NCBI GenBank assembly: GCA_023663525.1
Contig: JAMPHF010000001.1
Coordinates: 192,088 to 246,008, forward strand
DNA length: 53,921 nucleotides
DNA from: Bacteroides sp.
GTDB taxonomy: Bacteria; Bacteroidota; Bacteroidia; Bacteroidales; Muribaculaceae
Reading direction: 5' to 3'
Part shown: piece by piece, positions 25,268 to 34,680 of the stretch
How positions within the stretch are numbered: the stretch's first letter is position 1
Layout of the letters: every line of letters starts with the position of its first letter
The notes under the pieces: generated by a model
What the model was told of the DNA's origin: nothing
Database searches by the model: none
What the model saw: only the letters and a program-made list of their open reading frames with translations
Position numbers and translations under genes: made by a program

Positions 25268-27442
25268 TTAATTTCCCATTTCCGATAGGAATTTTATTCG
25301 CATCAGACGGATCTCCTCCTCGGTGAAATCCTCGCCAAGCTCGCGGTATGCTTCGTTCAGGTCATCTGTCTGACATTCCTTGAAGAAGTCGAAAATTTCC
25401 TCCTGTGAATCCTCGTCGATGATCTCGTCGATGTAATAGTTGATGTTGATTTTTGTGCCGGAATAGACGATGGCCTCAATGTCGTCAATGAGTTCGCCGA
25501 ATTCCAGCCCTTTAGCCTTGGCTATTTCGGGAAGTGGAATTTTGCGGTCAACAGCCTGAATAATGAAATATTTTGTAGAGTTGCGGCTGGGGACAGTGCG
25601 GACACGGAAGTCCTCGGGACGTTCAATCTCGTTTTCCTCGACATGGCGTTTGATGACCTTGACAAACTCCTCGCCATAACGTTTGGCTTTGCCTGCGCCA
25701 ACACCGGGTATGTTCTGGAGTTCTTCAATCGAGATGGGGTAGGTCGTGGCCATGGCTTCAAGCGACGGGTCTTGGAATATCACGTAGGGTGGCAGTCCAA
25801 GTCGTTTTGCTATTTTCTTACGAAGGTCTTTCAGGATACTGAACAGCTCATTGTCAGCCGCACACGAACCTGCGCTCTTAATCATCTCCGCCTCCGGCTC
25901 CTCGCTGAAATCCGAGTCCTCTACAACTTTGAATGATTGTGGCTTGGAAAGAAATTTTTTGCCTTTTGAAGTCACTTTAAGAAGTCCGTAGTTCTCAATG
26001 TCGCGTTCGAGGTATCCTGAAAGGATTGCCTGACGGATCACGGCATTGATAAGACGGTCGTCAGCACCCTGTTCGCATCCAAACACTTCGAGTTTATCGT
26101 GTTCGTAGGATCTGACATCGGAGGTAGTACGGCCGAGGACAACATCGGTCACATGGTCGGCCTTGAATTTTTCTTTAAGTGCGATTACGGTTTCCAAAAC
26201 CGCGCATAAATCATCTTTTGCTTCCACTTTTTTCTTTGGATTAATGCAATTGTCACAGTTCTGGCAGTTGTCGTTGCCATACTCCTCACCGAAGTAGAAA
26301 AGGAGTGAACGGCGGCGACAAGTGCTCGCCTCTGCGTAGCTTTGGGTTTCCAACAGGAGCTGTCGGCCGATTTCCTGCTCGGCGAGGGGCTTGCCTTGCA
26401 TGAACTTCTCCATTTTCTGGAGGTCCTTGGCGGCATAGAAGGTGATGCATTGTCCTTCTCCTCCGTCGCGTCCGGCACGTCCGGTCTCCTGGTAATATCC
26501 CTCAAGCGACTTGGGCATATCGTAGTGTATAACAAATCTCACATCCGGCTTGTCGATTCCCATACCGAAAGCGATTGTCGCCACAATCACATCGACTTTT
26601 TCCATCAGAAAGGCATCCTGGTTGGCACTTCGCGTCGCTCCGTCCATGCCGGCATGATAGGGGAGTGCCTTGATGTCATTGATGACGAGCATTTCGGCAA
26701 GCTCCTCGACTTTCTTTCGGCTCAGACAGTAGATGATGCCTGATTTTCCGGGATTATTCTTAATGTATTTTATGATATCCTTATCAATGGTGGAGGTCTT
26801 CGGCCTGACCTCATAGTAGAGATTCTCGCGGTTGAATGACGATTTGAACACCTTGGCATCAGTCATGCCGAGATTTTTCTGAATGTCATGCTGCACCTTT
26901 GGAGTGGCTGTGGCCGTAAGGGCGATCATCGGGCGCACGTTGATTTCATTGATGATCGGACGGATGCGGCGGTACTCCGGGCGGAAGTCATGACCCCACT
27001 CCGAGATGCAGTGGGCTTCATCGACCGCATAGAATGATATTGAGATTGTCTTCAGAAACTCAATATTCTCCTCTTTTGTCAGCGACTCAGGGGCGACGTA
27101 GAGCAGTTTGGTGCGTCCGGCAGTGATGTCAGCTTTCACCTGATCAATGGCAGCCCTGTTGAGGGAGGAGTTGAGGAAGTGGGCCACATGGTCAGCTTCG
27201 CTGAAGTGACGCATCGCGTCAACCTGATTTTTCATCAAGGCTATCAGCGGAGAGATGACGATGGCAGTGCCGTCCATCATCAGAGCCGGGAGCTGATAGC
27301 AGAGCGATTTGCCTCCGCCTGTCGGCATGAGGACAAATACATCGTTGCCATCGAGGAGGCTGCTCATGATAGCTTCTTGGTTACCTTTGAAAGAGTCAAA
27401 GCCGAAATGCTCTTTAAGTGCGTCGTGAAGTCGTTGATTCAT
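25268..27442 (-). CDS. recQ: ATP-dependent DNA helicase RecQ
   Basis: A 724-residue superfamily 2 helicase. Motifs include LMPTGGGKSLCYQLPAL (Walker A), YAVDEAHCISEWGHDFRPEY (DEAH and the aromatic-rich loop), TATATP, FGMGIDKPDVRFVIHYD and QETGRAGRDG. The zinc-binding region supplies C-rrr...DNCQNCDNC, followed by the winged helix and an HRDC domain (FSILKDLRKKIAKRLGLPPYVIF). About 100 extra acidic C-terminal residues follow, usual for Bacteroidota RecQ. The ATG at 27442 is preferred; a frame reaching 27553 would overlap clpX. Confidence 0.96.
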   Translation of the reverse strand: MNQRLHDALKEHFGFDSFKGNQEAIMSSLLDGNDVFVLMPTGGGKSLCYQLPALMMDGTAIVISPLIALMKNQVDAMRHFSEADHVAHFLNSSLNRAAIDQVKADITAGRTKLLYVAPESLTKEENIEFLKTISISFYAVDEAHCISEWGHDFRPEYRRIRPIINEINVRPMIALTATATPKVQHDIQKNLGMTDAKVFKSSFNRENLYYEVRPKTSTIDKDIIKYIKNNPGKSGIIYCLSRKKVEELAEMLVINDIKALPYHAGMDGATRSANQDAFLMEKVDVIVATIAFGMGIDKPDVRFVIHYDMPKSLEGYYQETGRAGRDGGEGQCITFYAAKDLQKMEKFMQGKPLAEQEIGRQLLLETQSYAEASTCRRRSLLFYFGEEYGNDNCQNCDNCINPKKKVEAKDDLCAVLETVIALKEKFKADHVTDVVLGRTTSDVRSYEHDKLEVFGCEQGADDRLINAVIRQAILSGYLERDIENYGLLKVTSKGKKFLSKPQSFKVVEDSDFSEEPEAEMIKSAGSCAADNELFSILKDLRKKIAKRLGLPPYVIFQDPSLEAMATTYPISIEELQNIPGVGAGKAKRYGEEFVKVIKRHVEENEIERPEDFRVRTVPSRNSTKYFIIQAVDRKIPLPEIAKAKGLEFGELIDDIEAIVYSGTKININYYIDEIIDEDSQEEIFDFFKECQTDDLNEAYRELGEDFTEEEIRLMRIKFLSEMGN

Positions 27443-27503
27443 GGGATATGCTTCAGGTTGGTTGGAGGAGATTGAAATGTGAGATCGGTTAAGAGGAGAA
27501 GTA

Positions 27504-28778
27504 TCAGCCGAGATAGGCTTTGCGGATTTTCTCCTCGGCAAAGGCGCGGTCAATGACCAGCTCCTTTATGTCGGTTGACGGGGTCTCATACATCGGGTCC
27601 ATCATGATGGTCTCGACAATTGTGCGCAGACCTCGCGCTCCGAGTTTATATTCTATCGCCTTATCGACGATAAATTCAAGGGTTTCAGGTGTGAAGACAA
27701 GTTTTACGCCATCCATTGCAAACAGTTTCTCATACTGCTTGGTTATGGCGTTACGGGGTTCGGTCAGGACGCGGAGAAGTGCCTCACGGTCAAGCGGGTC
27801 AAGATGGACAAGCACCGGCAGACGACCGATGATCTCGGGAATCAGACCGAAAGACTTGAGGTCCTGAGGGGCGATGTAATTAAGGTAGTTGTCTGAATTG
27901 ACCTTGGAGCGGACGGCTGATCCGGTGAAACCCACGACGTGGGTGTTAAGGCGGTGTGCAATCTTCCGCTCTATGCCGTCAAATGCGCCTCCGCAGATGA
28001 ACAAAATGTTCTTCGTGTCCACGGCAATCATCTTCTGCTCAGGGTGCTTGCGCCCACCGTTTGGCGGGACATTGACCACGGAGCCTTCAAGAAGTTTCAA
28101 GAGTCCTTGCTGGACACCTTCGCCGGAGACATCACGTGTGATTGACGGATTGTCGCCCTTACGCGCAATTTTGTCTATTTCGTCGATGAACACAATGCCA
28201 CGTTCTGCCTTGGCAACATCATAGTCAGCAGCCTGGAGCAGACGGACGAGGAGGCTCTCGATGTCCTCGCCGACATAACCGGCCTCAGTCAGTACGGTTG
28301 CATCTACTATTGCAAAGGGCACGTCAAGCTGGCGTGCGATGGTCTTGGCAAGAAGTGTCTTGCCTGTTCCGGTTGGACCGACCATGATGATGTTACTTTT
28401 TTCGATGTCAACATCGTCCTTATCCTGCGCAAGACGTTTATAGTGGTTGTAGACGGCCACAGAAAGATATTTTTTTGCGTCTTCCTGACCGATGACATAT
28501 TGGTCAAGAAATTCGCGTATCTCGACCGGGGTTGGTAATGGTTTGCCGATTTCCTCAGGTTGTGTGGCAGCGGATTTCTTGTCTCTTGAGGAATTCGGAC
28601 GAAGTGAGGGATTCTCATTGAAATAATCTTTGAGCATACCCTCTATCTGATTGACACACTCGCTGCAAATGTAGGTCTCGCCGAGGGGACTCGGCACGAG
28701 TATATCAGTATAAGTGGGTTCTTTCCCGCAGAATGAACACTTGACTGTCCCTTGATTCGAATTGGATTTTTTTGCCAT
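27504..28778 (-). CDS. clpX: ATP-dependent Clp protease ATP-binding subunit ClpX
   Basis: A 424-residue AAA+ unfoldase that feeds substrates to ClpP. The N-terminal zinc-binding domain has C14, C17, C38 and C41. Walker A is GPTGTGKT (134-141), pore loop GYVG (167-170), Walker B IVFIDE (195-200). The ClpP-docking IGF loop reads VGF (282-284). It lies between clpP upstream and recQ downstream, the order usual in Bacteroides. Confidence 0.97.
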   Translation of the reverse strand: MAKKSNSNQGTVKCSFCGKEPTYTDILVPSPLGETYICSECVNQIEGMLKDYFNENPSLRPNSSRDKKSAATQPEEIGKPLPTPVEIREFLDQYVIGQEDAKKYLSVAVYNHYKRLAQDKDDVDIEKSNIIMVGPTGTGKTLLAKTIARQLDVPFAIVDATVLTEAGYVGEDIESLLVRLLQAADYDVAKAERGIVFIDEIDKIARKGDNPSITRDVSGEGVQQGLLKLLEGSVVNVPPNGGRKHPEQKMIAVDTKNILFICGGAFDGIERKIAHRLNTHVVGFTGSAVRSKVNSDNYLNYIAPQDLKSFGLIPEIIGRLPVLVHLDPLDREALLRVLTEPRNAITKQYEKLFAMDGVKLVFTPETLEFIVDKAIEYKLGARGLRTIVETIMMDPMYETPSTDIKELVIDRAFAEEKIRKAYLG

Positions 28779-28818
28779 TTCGTATGTTGATTCATTAATA
28801 TTGGGAGAGAGTATTCGT

Positions 28819-28832
28819 GAGACACACTCTTA
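28819..28832 (-). repeat. Short repeat end between clpP and clpX
   Basis: GAGACACACTCTTA, the conserved terminus of the dispersed repeat, lies in the 126-bp clpP-clpX gap. The rest of the gap shows an imperfect palindrome around GACCGTATGAGACATACCCG. Confidence 0.55.
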
Positions 28833-28904
28833 AATCGGATAATTGTGACGGATATGACCGTATGAGACATACCCGGTCACGTTTTGGTGGCGTCTTGCGG
28901 AATT

Positions 28905-29591
28905 TTATTTCTTATCGGGGAGGAGAACTCGGTCAATCATGCCATATTCCTTGGCTTCGTCTGCCGTCATCCAGTAGTCGCGGTCAGCATCTGCTTCGAT
29001 TCGTTCGAGCGACATTCCGGAATGGTCGGCGATGATTTTGTAGAGTTCAGCCTTGTATTTCAAGATTTCGCGGGCAGTGATCTCGATGTCGGAAGCCTGG
29101 CCCTGGACACCGCCGAGCGGCTGGTGGATCATGACGCGCGAATGGGGGAGTGCCATGCGCTTTCCGTTGGCTCCTGCCACGAGAAGTACGGCTGCCATTG
29201 AAGCTGCCATACCGATGCAGATTGTCGAGACATCGCTTTTGATGTGCTGCATCGTGTCATACAGCCCGAGACCTGCAATGACCGAGCCGCCGGGTGAATT
29301 GAGATAGATCGATATGTCCTTGCCGGGATCAACAGAATCGAGATAAAGGAGCTGACCTTGGACAACGGTGGCTGTATAGTCATTGACATCAGTGCTGAGG
29401 AAGATGATGCGGTCCATCATCAGTCGTGAGAACACGTCCATCTGCGCGACATTGAGCTGACGTTCCTCAATGATGGTGGGAGAGATGTAGGACGATGTGA
29501 TTTGCTGCGCGGAAGCAGCGGTGTATTGGTCGAGTGCAAGTCCATTCATGCCGAGATGGTGCACTGCATAGTTTCTAAAATCCTTATTCAT
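28905..29591 (-). CDS. clpP: ATP-dependent Clp protease proteolytic subunit ClpP
   Basis: A 228-residue serine peptidase with Ser131 ([11 protein letters not shown]), His156 ([11 protein letters not shown]) and the Asp expected near residue 205 ([20 protein letters not shown]). The N-terminal about 35 residues would be propeptide and axial loop; a start at residue 15 is possible. It assembles as a tetradecamer with ClpX, encoded next. Trigger factor (tig), which usually precedes clpP in Bacteroides, is not here; a TrmH-type methyltransferase occupies that position. Confidence 0.96.
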   Translation of the reverse strand: MNKDFRNYAVHHLGMNGLALDQYTAASAQQITSSYISPTIIEERQLNVAQMDVFSRLMMDRIIFLSTDVNDYTATVVQGQLLYLDSVDPGKDISIYLNSPGGSVIAGLGLYDTMQHIKSDVSTICIGMAASMAAVLLVAGANGKRMALPHSRVMIHQPLGGVQGQASDIEITAREILKYKAELYKIIADHSGMSLERIEADADRDYWMTADEAKEYGMIDRVLLPDKK

Positions 29592-29752
29592 ATATGTGTG
29601 TTGTTTGTCAGAAATATTTTGGTAATGTAAAGTTACGAATAATTCTTGTATTTACAAAATATTTTATTGTTGCCAAGTATTAAATTTTGCACAGGGAGGT
29701 GCGGAAACGGTGGTTCCGAGCTTTTCACACCGGTGATAGCACATCCCGGCCA

Positions 29753-30286
29753 TCACTCCGGCCCGATATAGCTAAAGAAATGCCATATTGCTATCCCTCC
29801 GGACACCGAGACGTTGAGCGAGTGCTTTGTGCCGCGCTGCGGGATTTCAAGACACACGTCGCACTGGTTGACAATCTCCTGCGCGACGCCATCAACTTCG
29901 TGTCCAAGCACGAGGGCATATCTCCGCCCTGATTGCGGGATGAAGTCCTGGAGTTCGATGCTGCCCTTGACTTGTTCGAGGCAGCAAATGGTGTAGGCAT
30001 CCCGCTGAAGTTGCTCTATGCACGATGATGTGTCGGCTGAATACCGCCACTCCACCGAATCCTCTGCGCCAAGGGCTGTCTTGTGTATCTCCGGCGATGG
30101 CGGACAAGCACTGATGCCACACAGAATTATGCGTTCGACTGCAAATGCGTCGGATGTTCGGAAGATTGACCCGATGTTGTTAAGGCTACGGACATTGTCG
30201 AGCACAATCGTCAAAGGCATTTTGGGTCGCCTTCTGAAATGCTCGATGTCTGCGCGGTTGAGGTCGCGTATTGTCTTCTTTTCCAT
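29753..30286 (-). CDS. TrmH/SpoU family RNA 2'-O-methyltransferase
   Basis: A 177-residue SPOUT methyltransferase with the three SpoU motifs: LDNVRSLNNIGSIFRTSDAF (motif 1, Asn and Arg), ALVLGHEVDGV (motif 2) and EIPQRGTKHSLNVSVSGGIA (motif 3), forming the knotted SAM site. It methylates a ribose in tRNA or rRNA; the target is not evident. Promoter elements TTTG (30401-30404) and TAACTTTG (30371-30378) lie upstream on the minus strand with a 22-bp spacer. Confidence 0.92.
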   Translation of the reverse strand: MEKKTIRDLNRADIEHFRRRPKMPLTIVLDNVRSLNNIGSIFRTSDAFAVERIILCGISACPPSPEIHKTALGAEDSVEWRYSADTSSCIEQLQRDAYTICCLEQVKGSIELQDFIPQSGRRYALVLGHEVDGVAQEIVNQCDVCLEIPQRGTKHSLNVSVSGGIAIWHFFSYIGPE

Positions 30287-30370
30287 TATGATATACCGGA
30301 TAAAGGATGTTATTGCCGTTTCTTGCCAATTGGAGGGGTGAGGAGAGTTGCTTCTGGCGTACTTTTAGAA

Positions 30371-30404
30371 CAAAGTTAACTAAAAATAGCGAGATTTCGG
30401 CAAA
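30371..30404 (-). promoter_or_regulatory. Promoter of the TrmH-family gene
   Basis: TTTG, 22-bp spacer, TAACTTTG on the minus strand, about 85 bp before the start codon. Confidence 0.5.
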
Positions 30405-30465
30405 AAAAATGCATAAAATTATGTATCATAACGTTCAGTTTTACTATCGGGAGGACATTAAAATA

Positions 30466-30507
30466 CTGTCGGGAGACATGCCTGCATAAAGGCGCGTCTC
30501 CCGACAG
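30466..30507 (-). terminator. Terminator downstream of rpmA
   Basis: CTGTCGGGAGAC (30466-30477) and GTCTCCCGACAG (30496-30507) form a perfect 12-bp stem with a smaller GCCT/AGGC stem inside. On the minus strand it is followed by TATTTTAA. It ends the rplU-rpmA transcript before the TrmH promoter. Confidence 0.7.
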
Positions 30508-30565
30508 AAACAGTGTCTTTTTTTTTCGTCCTGTCCACAATAGAGCGGACATTGAGGCTTAGGAT

Positions 30566-30826
30566 TTATGCCTCAGCGGGCTGAACGTTGATGAACTTGC
30601 GGCCTTCCTTGCCTTCGGTGAAGACAACCACACCGTCAATGAGAGCAAAGAGAGTGTGATCCTTGCCCATGCCAACGTTGAGACCGGGATGGTGAACGGT
30701 GCCACGCTGACGCTTGATGATGTTGCCGGCTTTGCAATGCTGACCACCGAAAATCTTCACACCGAGTCGTTTGCTTTCTGACTCACGGCCGTTCTTAGAA
30801 CTACCAACACCTTTTTTATGTGCCAT
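30566..30826 (-). CDS. rpmA: 50S ribosomal protein L27
   Basis: An 86-residue protein with the L27 signature [17 protein letters not shown] and a basic N-terminus [13 protein letters not shown] that reaches the peptidyl-transferase centre. No extra cleavable N-terminal extension of the Firmicutes type is present. It follows rplU by 21 bp in the universal L21-L27 operon. Confidence 0.97.
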   Translation of the reverse strand: MAHKKGVGSSKNGRESESKRLGVKIFGGQHCKAGNIIKRQRGTVHHPGLNVGMGKDHTLFALIDGVVVFTEGKEGRKFINVQPAEA

Positions 30827-30847
30827 TTCTTTTTACGATTTTAGGGG

Positions 30848-31168
30848 TTAAGCTACAACTTCTTTAATTAACACTTTGGTGAAGTACTGACGGTGACCGT
30901 TTTTGCGACGATAGCCTTTGCGGCGTTTCTTCTTGAAGACGATGACCTTTTCGCCCTTTACGAGCGGAGTGAGGACCTCACATACAACCTTTGCGCCATC
31001 CACTGTGGGTGCGCCAATTTTAACTGTTTCATCGGACTGAGCGAGGAGAACACGGTCGAACTCAACCTTGTCGCCTTCTTTCACAGCTTCGCCGAGATAG
31101 TGAACATACAGGAACTTCTCAGGCTCTGCCTTGAACTGCTGTCCCTGGATTTCTACGATAGCGTACAT
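30848..31168 (-). CDS. rplU: 50S ribosomal protein L21
   Basis: A 106-residue protein: [22 protein letters not shown] at the start and the basic [21 protein letters not shown] near the end are diagnostic of L21. It leads the rplU-rpmA operon. A TAACTTTG -7 (31267-31274, minus strand) leaves an approximately 90-base leader, long enough for a regulatory fold, but I cannot assign one. Confidence 0.97.
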   Translation of the reverse strand: MYAIVEIQGQQFKAEPEKFLYVHYLGEAVKEGDKVEFDRVLLAQSDETVKIGAPTVDGAKVVCEVLTPLVKGEKVIVFKKKRRKGYRRKNGHRQYFTKVLIKEVVA

Positions 31169-31266
31169 TTGTTATTAATTGGTTTTCAGGTTATTCCGGC
31201 GGGCGAGCATAATATCGGACTGACATCGCTGCTTCTTTTAAAAGCCCGTTGCGGCTAAATCGAGTG

Positions 31267-31274
31267 CAAAGTTA
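31267..31274 (-). promoter_or_regulatory. -7 element for rplU-rpmA
   Basis: TAACTTTG on the minus strand. An ATTG at 31297-31300 is a possible -33 with a slightly long 22-bp spacer. Confidence 0.55.
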
Positions 31275-31332
31275 GTCATTTTCGTCGGATTTTCAGCAAT
31301 TAATGACAAAAAAATAACCGCTGAATAATGAC

Positions 31333-31370
31333 AAAAACAAAAAAAGAGATTCGGCGCAAGTCCGAATCTC
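31333..31370 (-). terminator. Intrinsic terminator of the downstream tRNA-Pro copy
   Basis: Perfect 9-bp stem GAGATTCGG/CCGAATCTC (31346-31354, 31362-31370) with a 7-base loop. On the minus strand a long T-rich tract follows (complement of 31333-31345). Confidence 0.8.
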
Positions 31371-31373
31371 ATG

Positions 31374-31512
31374 GAAAAGCTTTACTAACAGTCGGGGTGA
31401 CTAGACTCGAACTAGCGACCTCACGCCCCCCAGACGCGTACTCTAACCAACTGAGCTACACCCCGATTTTTGTTTAAAGCGTGCTTTGTTTTCCAAAAGC
31501 GATGCAAAGGTA
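31374..31512. repeat. 139-bp direct repeat carrying tRNA-Pro, copy 1
   Basis: Identical to 31647-31785. The unit runs from the -7 promoter element through the tRNA to the edge of the terminator; a related but diverged terminator lies beyond each copy. The offset between copies is 273 bp. Confidence 0.85.
31392..31465 (-). tRNA. tRNA-Pro (anticodon GGG)
   Basis: A 74-nt cloverleaf on the minus strand. The acceptor stem is CGGGGTG/CACCCCG with discriminator A, D arm GCTC...GAGT, anticodon stem CGCGT/GCGTG with loop CTGGGGG (anticodon GGG, G37), and T arm with TTCGAGT loop. CCA is not encoded. It reads CCC and CCU codons. Promoter and terminator are both present. Confidence 0.95.
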
Positions 31513-31536
31513 AAGACTTTTTTTGATTCAGCCAAA
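31505..31536 (-). promoter_or_regulatory. Promoter of tRNA-Pro copy 1
   Basis: TTTG (31533-31536), 20-bp spacer, TACCTTTG (31505-31512) on the minus strand. The -7 lies inside the duplicated unit; the -33 lies just outside it. Confidence 0.75.
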
Positions 31537-31609
31537 AAATATTTTAAAAATTTGCAAAACCATTTGCGAGACCATTCTCGATTGATACGTTACATCAAGT
31601 ATGTGTCAT

Positions 31610-31645
31610 AACAAAAGCGAGATTCAGACATGTGCCGAATCTCGC
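31610..31645 (-). terminator. Intrinsic terminator of the upstream tRNA-Pro copy
   Basis: Perfect 9-bp stem GCGAGATTC/GAATCTCGC (31617-31625, 31637-31645) followed on the minus strand by TTTTGTT. It is related to the terminator of the other copy but has diverged in loop and flanks. Confidence 0.7.
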
Positions 31646-31646
31646 A

Positions 31647-31785
31647 GAAAAGCTTTACTAACAGTCGGGGTGACTAGACTCGAACTAGCGACCTCACGCC
31701 CCCCAGACGCGTACTCTAACCAACTGAGCTACACCCCGATTTTTGTTTAAAGCGTGCTTTGTTTTCCAAAAGCGATGCAAAGGTA
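31647..31785. repeat. 139-bp direct repeat carrying tRNA-Pro, copy 2
   Basis: Identical to 31374-31512; see that copy. Confidence 0.85.
31665..31738 (-). tRNA. tRNA-Pro (anticodon GGG), second copy
   Basis: Identical in all 74 bases to the copy at 31392-31465, with its own promoter (31778-31809) and terminator (31610-31645). The two should therefore be transcribed independently. Confidence 0.95.
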
Positions 31786-31809
31786 GACATTTTGCGGATA
31801 TGCTCCAAA
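31778..31809 (-). promoter_or_regulatory. Promoter of tRNA-Pro copy 2
   Basis: TTTG (31806-31809), 20-bp spacer, TACCTTTG (31778-31785) on the minus strand. The geometry matches copy 1 although the spacer sequence differs. Confidence 0.75.
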
Positions 31810-31894
31810 TGGGCGAGCATATTTTAACTTCGATTAATATAAAATCGTTAAAAATTAGCTTTATGTTAATAAATTTTGCATTTGCAGAGCATTA

Positions 31895-33019
31895 TCAGGA
31901 GCGAGAGAGTTTATTGCTGTCCACACGCGTGCGCCGATGTCTCTCATGAGGTATGATGAAATATTCGTCATAGTAGGCGAGCAGAAGTGTGGTGAGCGGG
32001 ATTGCGATGATAAGACCGATAAATCCGAGCAATGTCCCCCAGATGGAAAGCGACAAGAATATGAGCGCAGGGTTGAGGCTCATGGCCTTTCCAATGATTT
32101 TCGGTGTCAGAAACAGATCTTGAATCACTTGCACAATACAATAGACCGCTATCATTTGCCAAAAGAGGGTCCAGAAGCTGATGTCGCCACCAACTGAGAC
32201 GACAATGCAGATCAGCGTTGCCGGAATGAGTGAAATCAACTGGAGGTAGGGCACCATGTTGAGCAGTCCGATGAACATTCCTAAGACTATGGCCATCGGT
32301 AGCCCTATAATGAGGAAGCCTATGCTGAACAGAATCCCGACGATGAAGGCGACGAGCGCCTGCCCTCGGAAATACTGATTCATTGACTGCTTGACATCAC
32401 GCCCTATTTTGAAGACTATGCGACGATATTTCGGCATGACCATGCGGCGAAATCCACGCGAAATCTTATCATAGTCAATCATGACGAACACAACGTAGAG
32501 AAGCACTATGACCCAACTGAAAAGGCTCATGACCAATGAAATGGAGCTTGTGATGACATGCCATGACGCTGTCAGTCCTTCCTCAAGCATCTTCATCCAT
32601 TCCTCATGTGATAATTTCCGGGCAATCATCTCGAAATCAACATTGTTGCGGAGAAATTCGTGAAGGCCTTCGGGCAAAAACGGTATGGATGATTCGTTGT
32701 GATTATAGTTCTTGAGCAGCATTGCCATCTGTGTTGACTCATTTATAATCATAGGCACAATGAAATAGCCCAGGGCAATGAGGAAGAACGTCACCTCAAA
32801 AAGTGTTACAAGTGTGGCGATGATACGCCCCTTGAGGTTTAGCAGCCTACGGTTGAATTGGACAAACGGCTCGAATATATAGGCTATGAGGCATCCGATG
32901 CAAAATGGCAGCAGGACACCGCTCAGGATACTGATCAGCCAGATCACTCCAATAAACAGCACACAGTTAATGACGAGCCGGACCGTCCGGTCGAGGTCGT
33001 AGCGTTGACGAACGAGCAT
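31895..33019 (-). CDS. AI-2E family transporter (PerM/TqsA-like)
   Basis: A 374-residue membrane protein with about eight hydrophobic segments. It has the AI-2E family layout: paired N-terminal helices (VINCVLFIGVIWLISILSGVLLPF), a soluble helical middle (about 90-140), and the C-terminal block QYFRGQALVAFIVGILFSIGF ... PKIIGKAMSLNPALIFLSLSIWGTLLG. Despite the name, members include Na+/H+ antiporters and permeases of unknown substrate. The ATG at 33019 is preferred; a GTG ten codons upstream is the only extension. Confidence 0.9.
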   Translation of the reverse strand: MLVRQRYDLDRTVRLVINCVLFIGVIWLISILSGVLLPFCIGCLIAYIFEPFVQFNRRLLNLKGRIIATLVTLFEVTFFLIALGYFIVPMIINESTQMAMLLKNYNHNESSIPFLPEGLHEFLRNNVDFEMIARKLSHEEWMKMLEEGLTASWHVITSSISLVMSLFSWVIVLLYVVFVMIDYDKISRGFRRMVMPKYRRIVFKIGRDVKQSMNQYFRGQALVAFIVGILFSIGFLIIGLPMAIVLGMFIGLLNMVPYLQLISLIPATLICIVVSVGGDISFWTLFWQMIAVYCIVQVIQDLFLTPKIIGKAMSLNPALIFLSLSIWGTLLGFIGLIIAIPLTTLLLAYYDEYFIIPHERHRRTRVDSNKLSRS

Positions 33020-33104
33020 AATGCGATATTGTTGTTTTATAATCGTCACTTGATTCGGACGCGAAATTACAATTTATATTCCAATAAATTCCATTATTTT
33101 TGCG

Positions 33105-33112
33105 TAATTTTG
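33105..33112 (+). promoter_or_regulatory. -7 element for the MFS transporter gene
   Basis: TAATTTTG, preceded by an overlapping alternative TATTTTTG at 33095-33102. The leader to the ATG at 33208 would be about 90 bases. Confidence 0.5.
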
Positions 33113-33207
33113 TCGGGAATCAGCGCAGATGTCGCGCGTGGGTGCGCATCGGCAGTCGAACATACACAATAAATATATTTTTAATAAACCAATATTTAGT
33201 AACAGAA

Positions 33208-34653
33208 ATGGGAAATGTTAATCAAAACATCGTCGAGTCGGGTCGCAGGCTATTGTCTGACAAGGCTTGGGCGAGGTGGACGGCATTGGCACTCGTTGCG
33301 TCAATGATGTTGTTTGCCTACATGTTTGTGGACGTGATGTCACCACTCCAGTCTTTAATCCAGACTCAGCGCGGATGGTCGCCTGACGCTTTCGGCTATT
33401 ATGCCGGTGCCGAGTACATCCTGAATGTGTTCGGTTTTCTGATACTTGCCGGAATCATTCTCGACAAGATGGGAGTGCGCTTCACCGGCACTCTGTCTGC
33501 ATCGCTGATGGTTGCCGGTGCGGTCATCAAACTTTATGGTATCAGTGATGCATTCCAGGGCACGGCTCTTGACCAGTGGCTCAGCTCATGGTGGACTGCA
33601 ATGCCCGGTAGCGCGAAGCTCGCGGCCCTCGGTTTCATGATTTTCGGCTGTGGATGTGAGATGGCCGGTATCACCGTCTCGAAAACTCTTGCAAAATGGT
33701 TTGAGGGTAAGGAGATGGCTTTGGCTATGGGTCTTGAGATGGCCATTGCACGTATCGGCGTGTTCTTCATCTTTACGATCTCACCTCGTCTGGCCGATAG
33801 TGTAGTCCCCGCTTCGGTCGTAGTGCCTGTGGCCTTCTGTACAGCACTTCTTTGCATCGGTCTGCTCTGTTTCATAGTTTTCACATTCATGGATGCAAAA
33901 CTTGACCGTGAGATGGGCGCATCGAAGACTGCTGATGCTGATTCGGAGGAGGAATTCAAACTTTCGGATGTCGGTGCCATTTTCAGCAGCAAACTGTTTT
34001 GGATCATAGCACTTCTCTGTGTGCTTTACTACTCGGCAATCTTCCCCTTCCAGCGTTATGCAGCCAATATGCTTCAGTGCAACCTCGGTATCTCGGAGAC
34101 GCAGGCTTCCGACATCTTCCGCTGGTTTCCGGTCGGTGCCGCAATCCTGACACCGTTCCTCGGCTACTTCCTTGACCGCAAGGGTAAGGGTGCGAGCATG
34201 TTGATACTTGGTGCCATTCTTATGATCGTATGTCATCTGACATTCGCTTTCGTTGTCCCGGCTACAAAGAGCGAGCTTATCACATACTCAGCCATCGTCG
34301 TGCTCGGCGTGTCATTCTCTCTCGTTCCGGCGGCTCTCTGGCCTTCAGTCCCGAAAATCATGGATAAGCGTTTCCTCGGAAGTGCGTATTCTCTGATTTT
34401 CTGGGTGCAGAACATCGGTCTCGCGTTTGTTCCTATTATAATAGGTAAGGTCATCACATGGTCCAACCCCGGTGTGACAGATCCATTGCAGTATGACTAT
34501 ACTGTCCCGATGTGTTGCTTCGCCACCCTTGGTGTGCTCGCCCTTATATTCGGAATCATACTCAAGGCCATGAATGCAGTTCATCATTACGGACTTGAAG
34601 ATCCCAACATCAAGGCTGATTTTGAGGACGTGCGTCTGGACGGTGAAGCATAA
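33208..34653 (+). CDS. Major facilitator superfamily transporter
   Basis: A 481-residue protein with about twelve transmembrane helices in two halves separated by a charged cytoplasmic loop (around DREMGASKTADADSEEEFKL). LDKMGVRFTG after helix 2 and LDRKGKGASM in the second half are the paired MFS loop motifs (D-x-x-G-x-R/K). The substrate is unknown; the broad pattern recalls MFSD1-like or NarK-like permeases. The ATG at 33208 is chosen over upstream non-ATG starts that would overlap the promoter. Confidence 0.9.
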   Translation: MGNVNQNIVESGRRLLSDKAWARWTALALVASMMLFAYMFVDVMSPLQSLIQTQRGWSPDAFGYYAGAEYILNVFGFLILAGIILDKMGVRFTGTLSASLMVAGAVIKLYGISDAFQGTALDQWLSSWWTAMPGSAKLAALGFMIFGCGCEMAGITVSKTLAKWFEGKEMALAMGLEMAIARIGVFFIFTISPRLADSVVPASVVVPVAFCTALLCIGLLCFIVFTFMDAKLDREMGASKTADADSEEEFKLSDVGAIFSSKLFWIIALLCVLYYSAIFPFQRYAANMLQCNLGISETQASDIFRWFPVGAAILTPFLGYFLDRKGKGASMLILGAILMIVCHLTFAFVVPATKSELITYSAIVVLGVSFSLVPAALWPSVPKIMDKRFLGSAYSLIFWVQNIGLAFVPIIIGKVITWSNPGVTDPLQYDYTVPMCCFATLGVLALIFGIILKAMNAVHHYGLEDPNIKADFEDVRLDGEA

Positions 34654-34680
34654 TAAAGCTATCTGAGAGGACAATAAAGG

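Noticed and set aside
31191..31226. 11-codon upstream frame (MSVRYYARPPE) in the rplU leader
   Set aside because: It has no link in composition to ribosomal protein control and no terminator/antiterminator pair follows. A short frame like this can arise by chance.
31374..31785. Possible CRISPR-like array
   Set aside because: Only two copies of a 139-bp unit, and the content is a tRNA gene with promoter and terminator.
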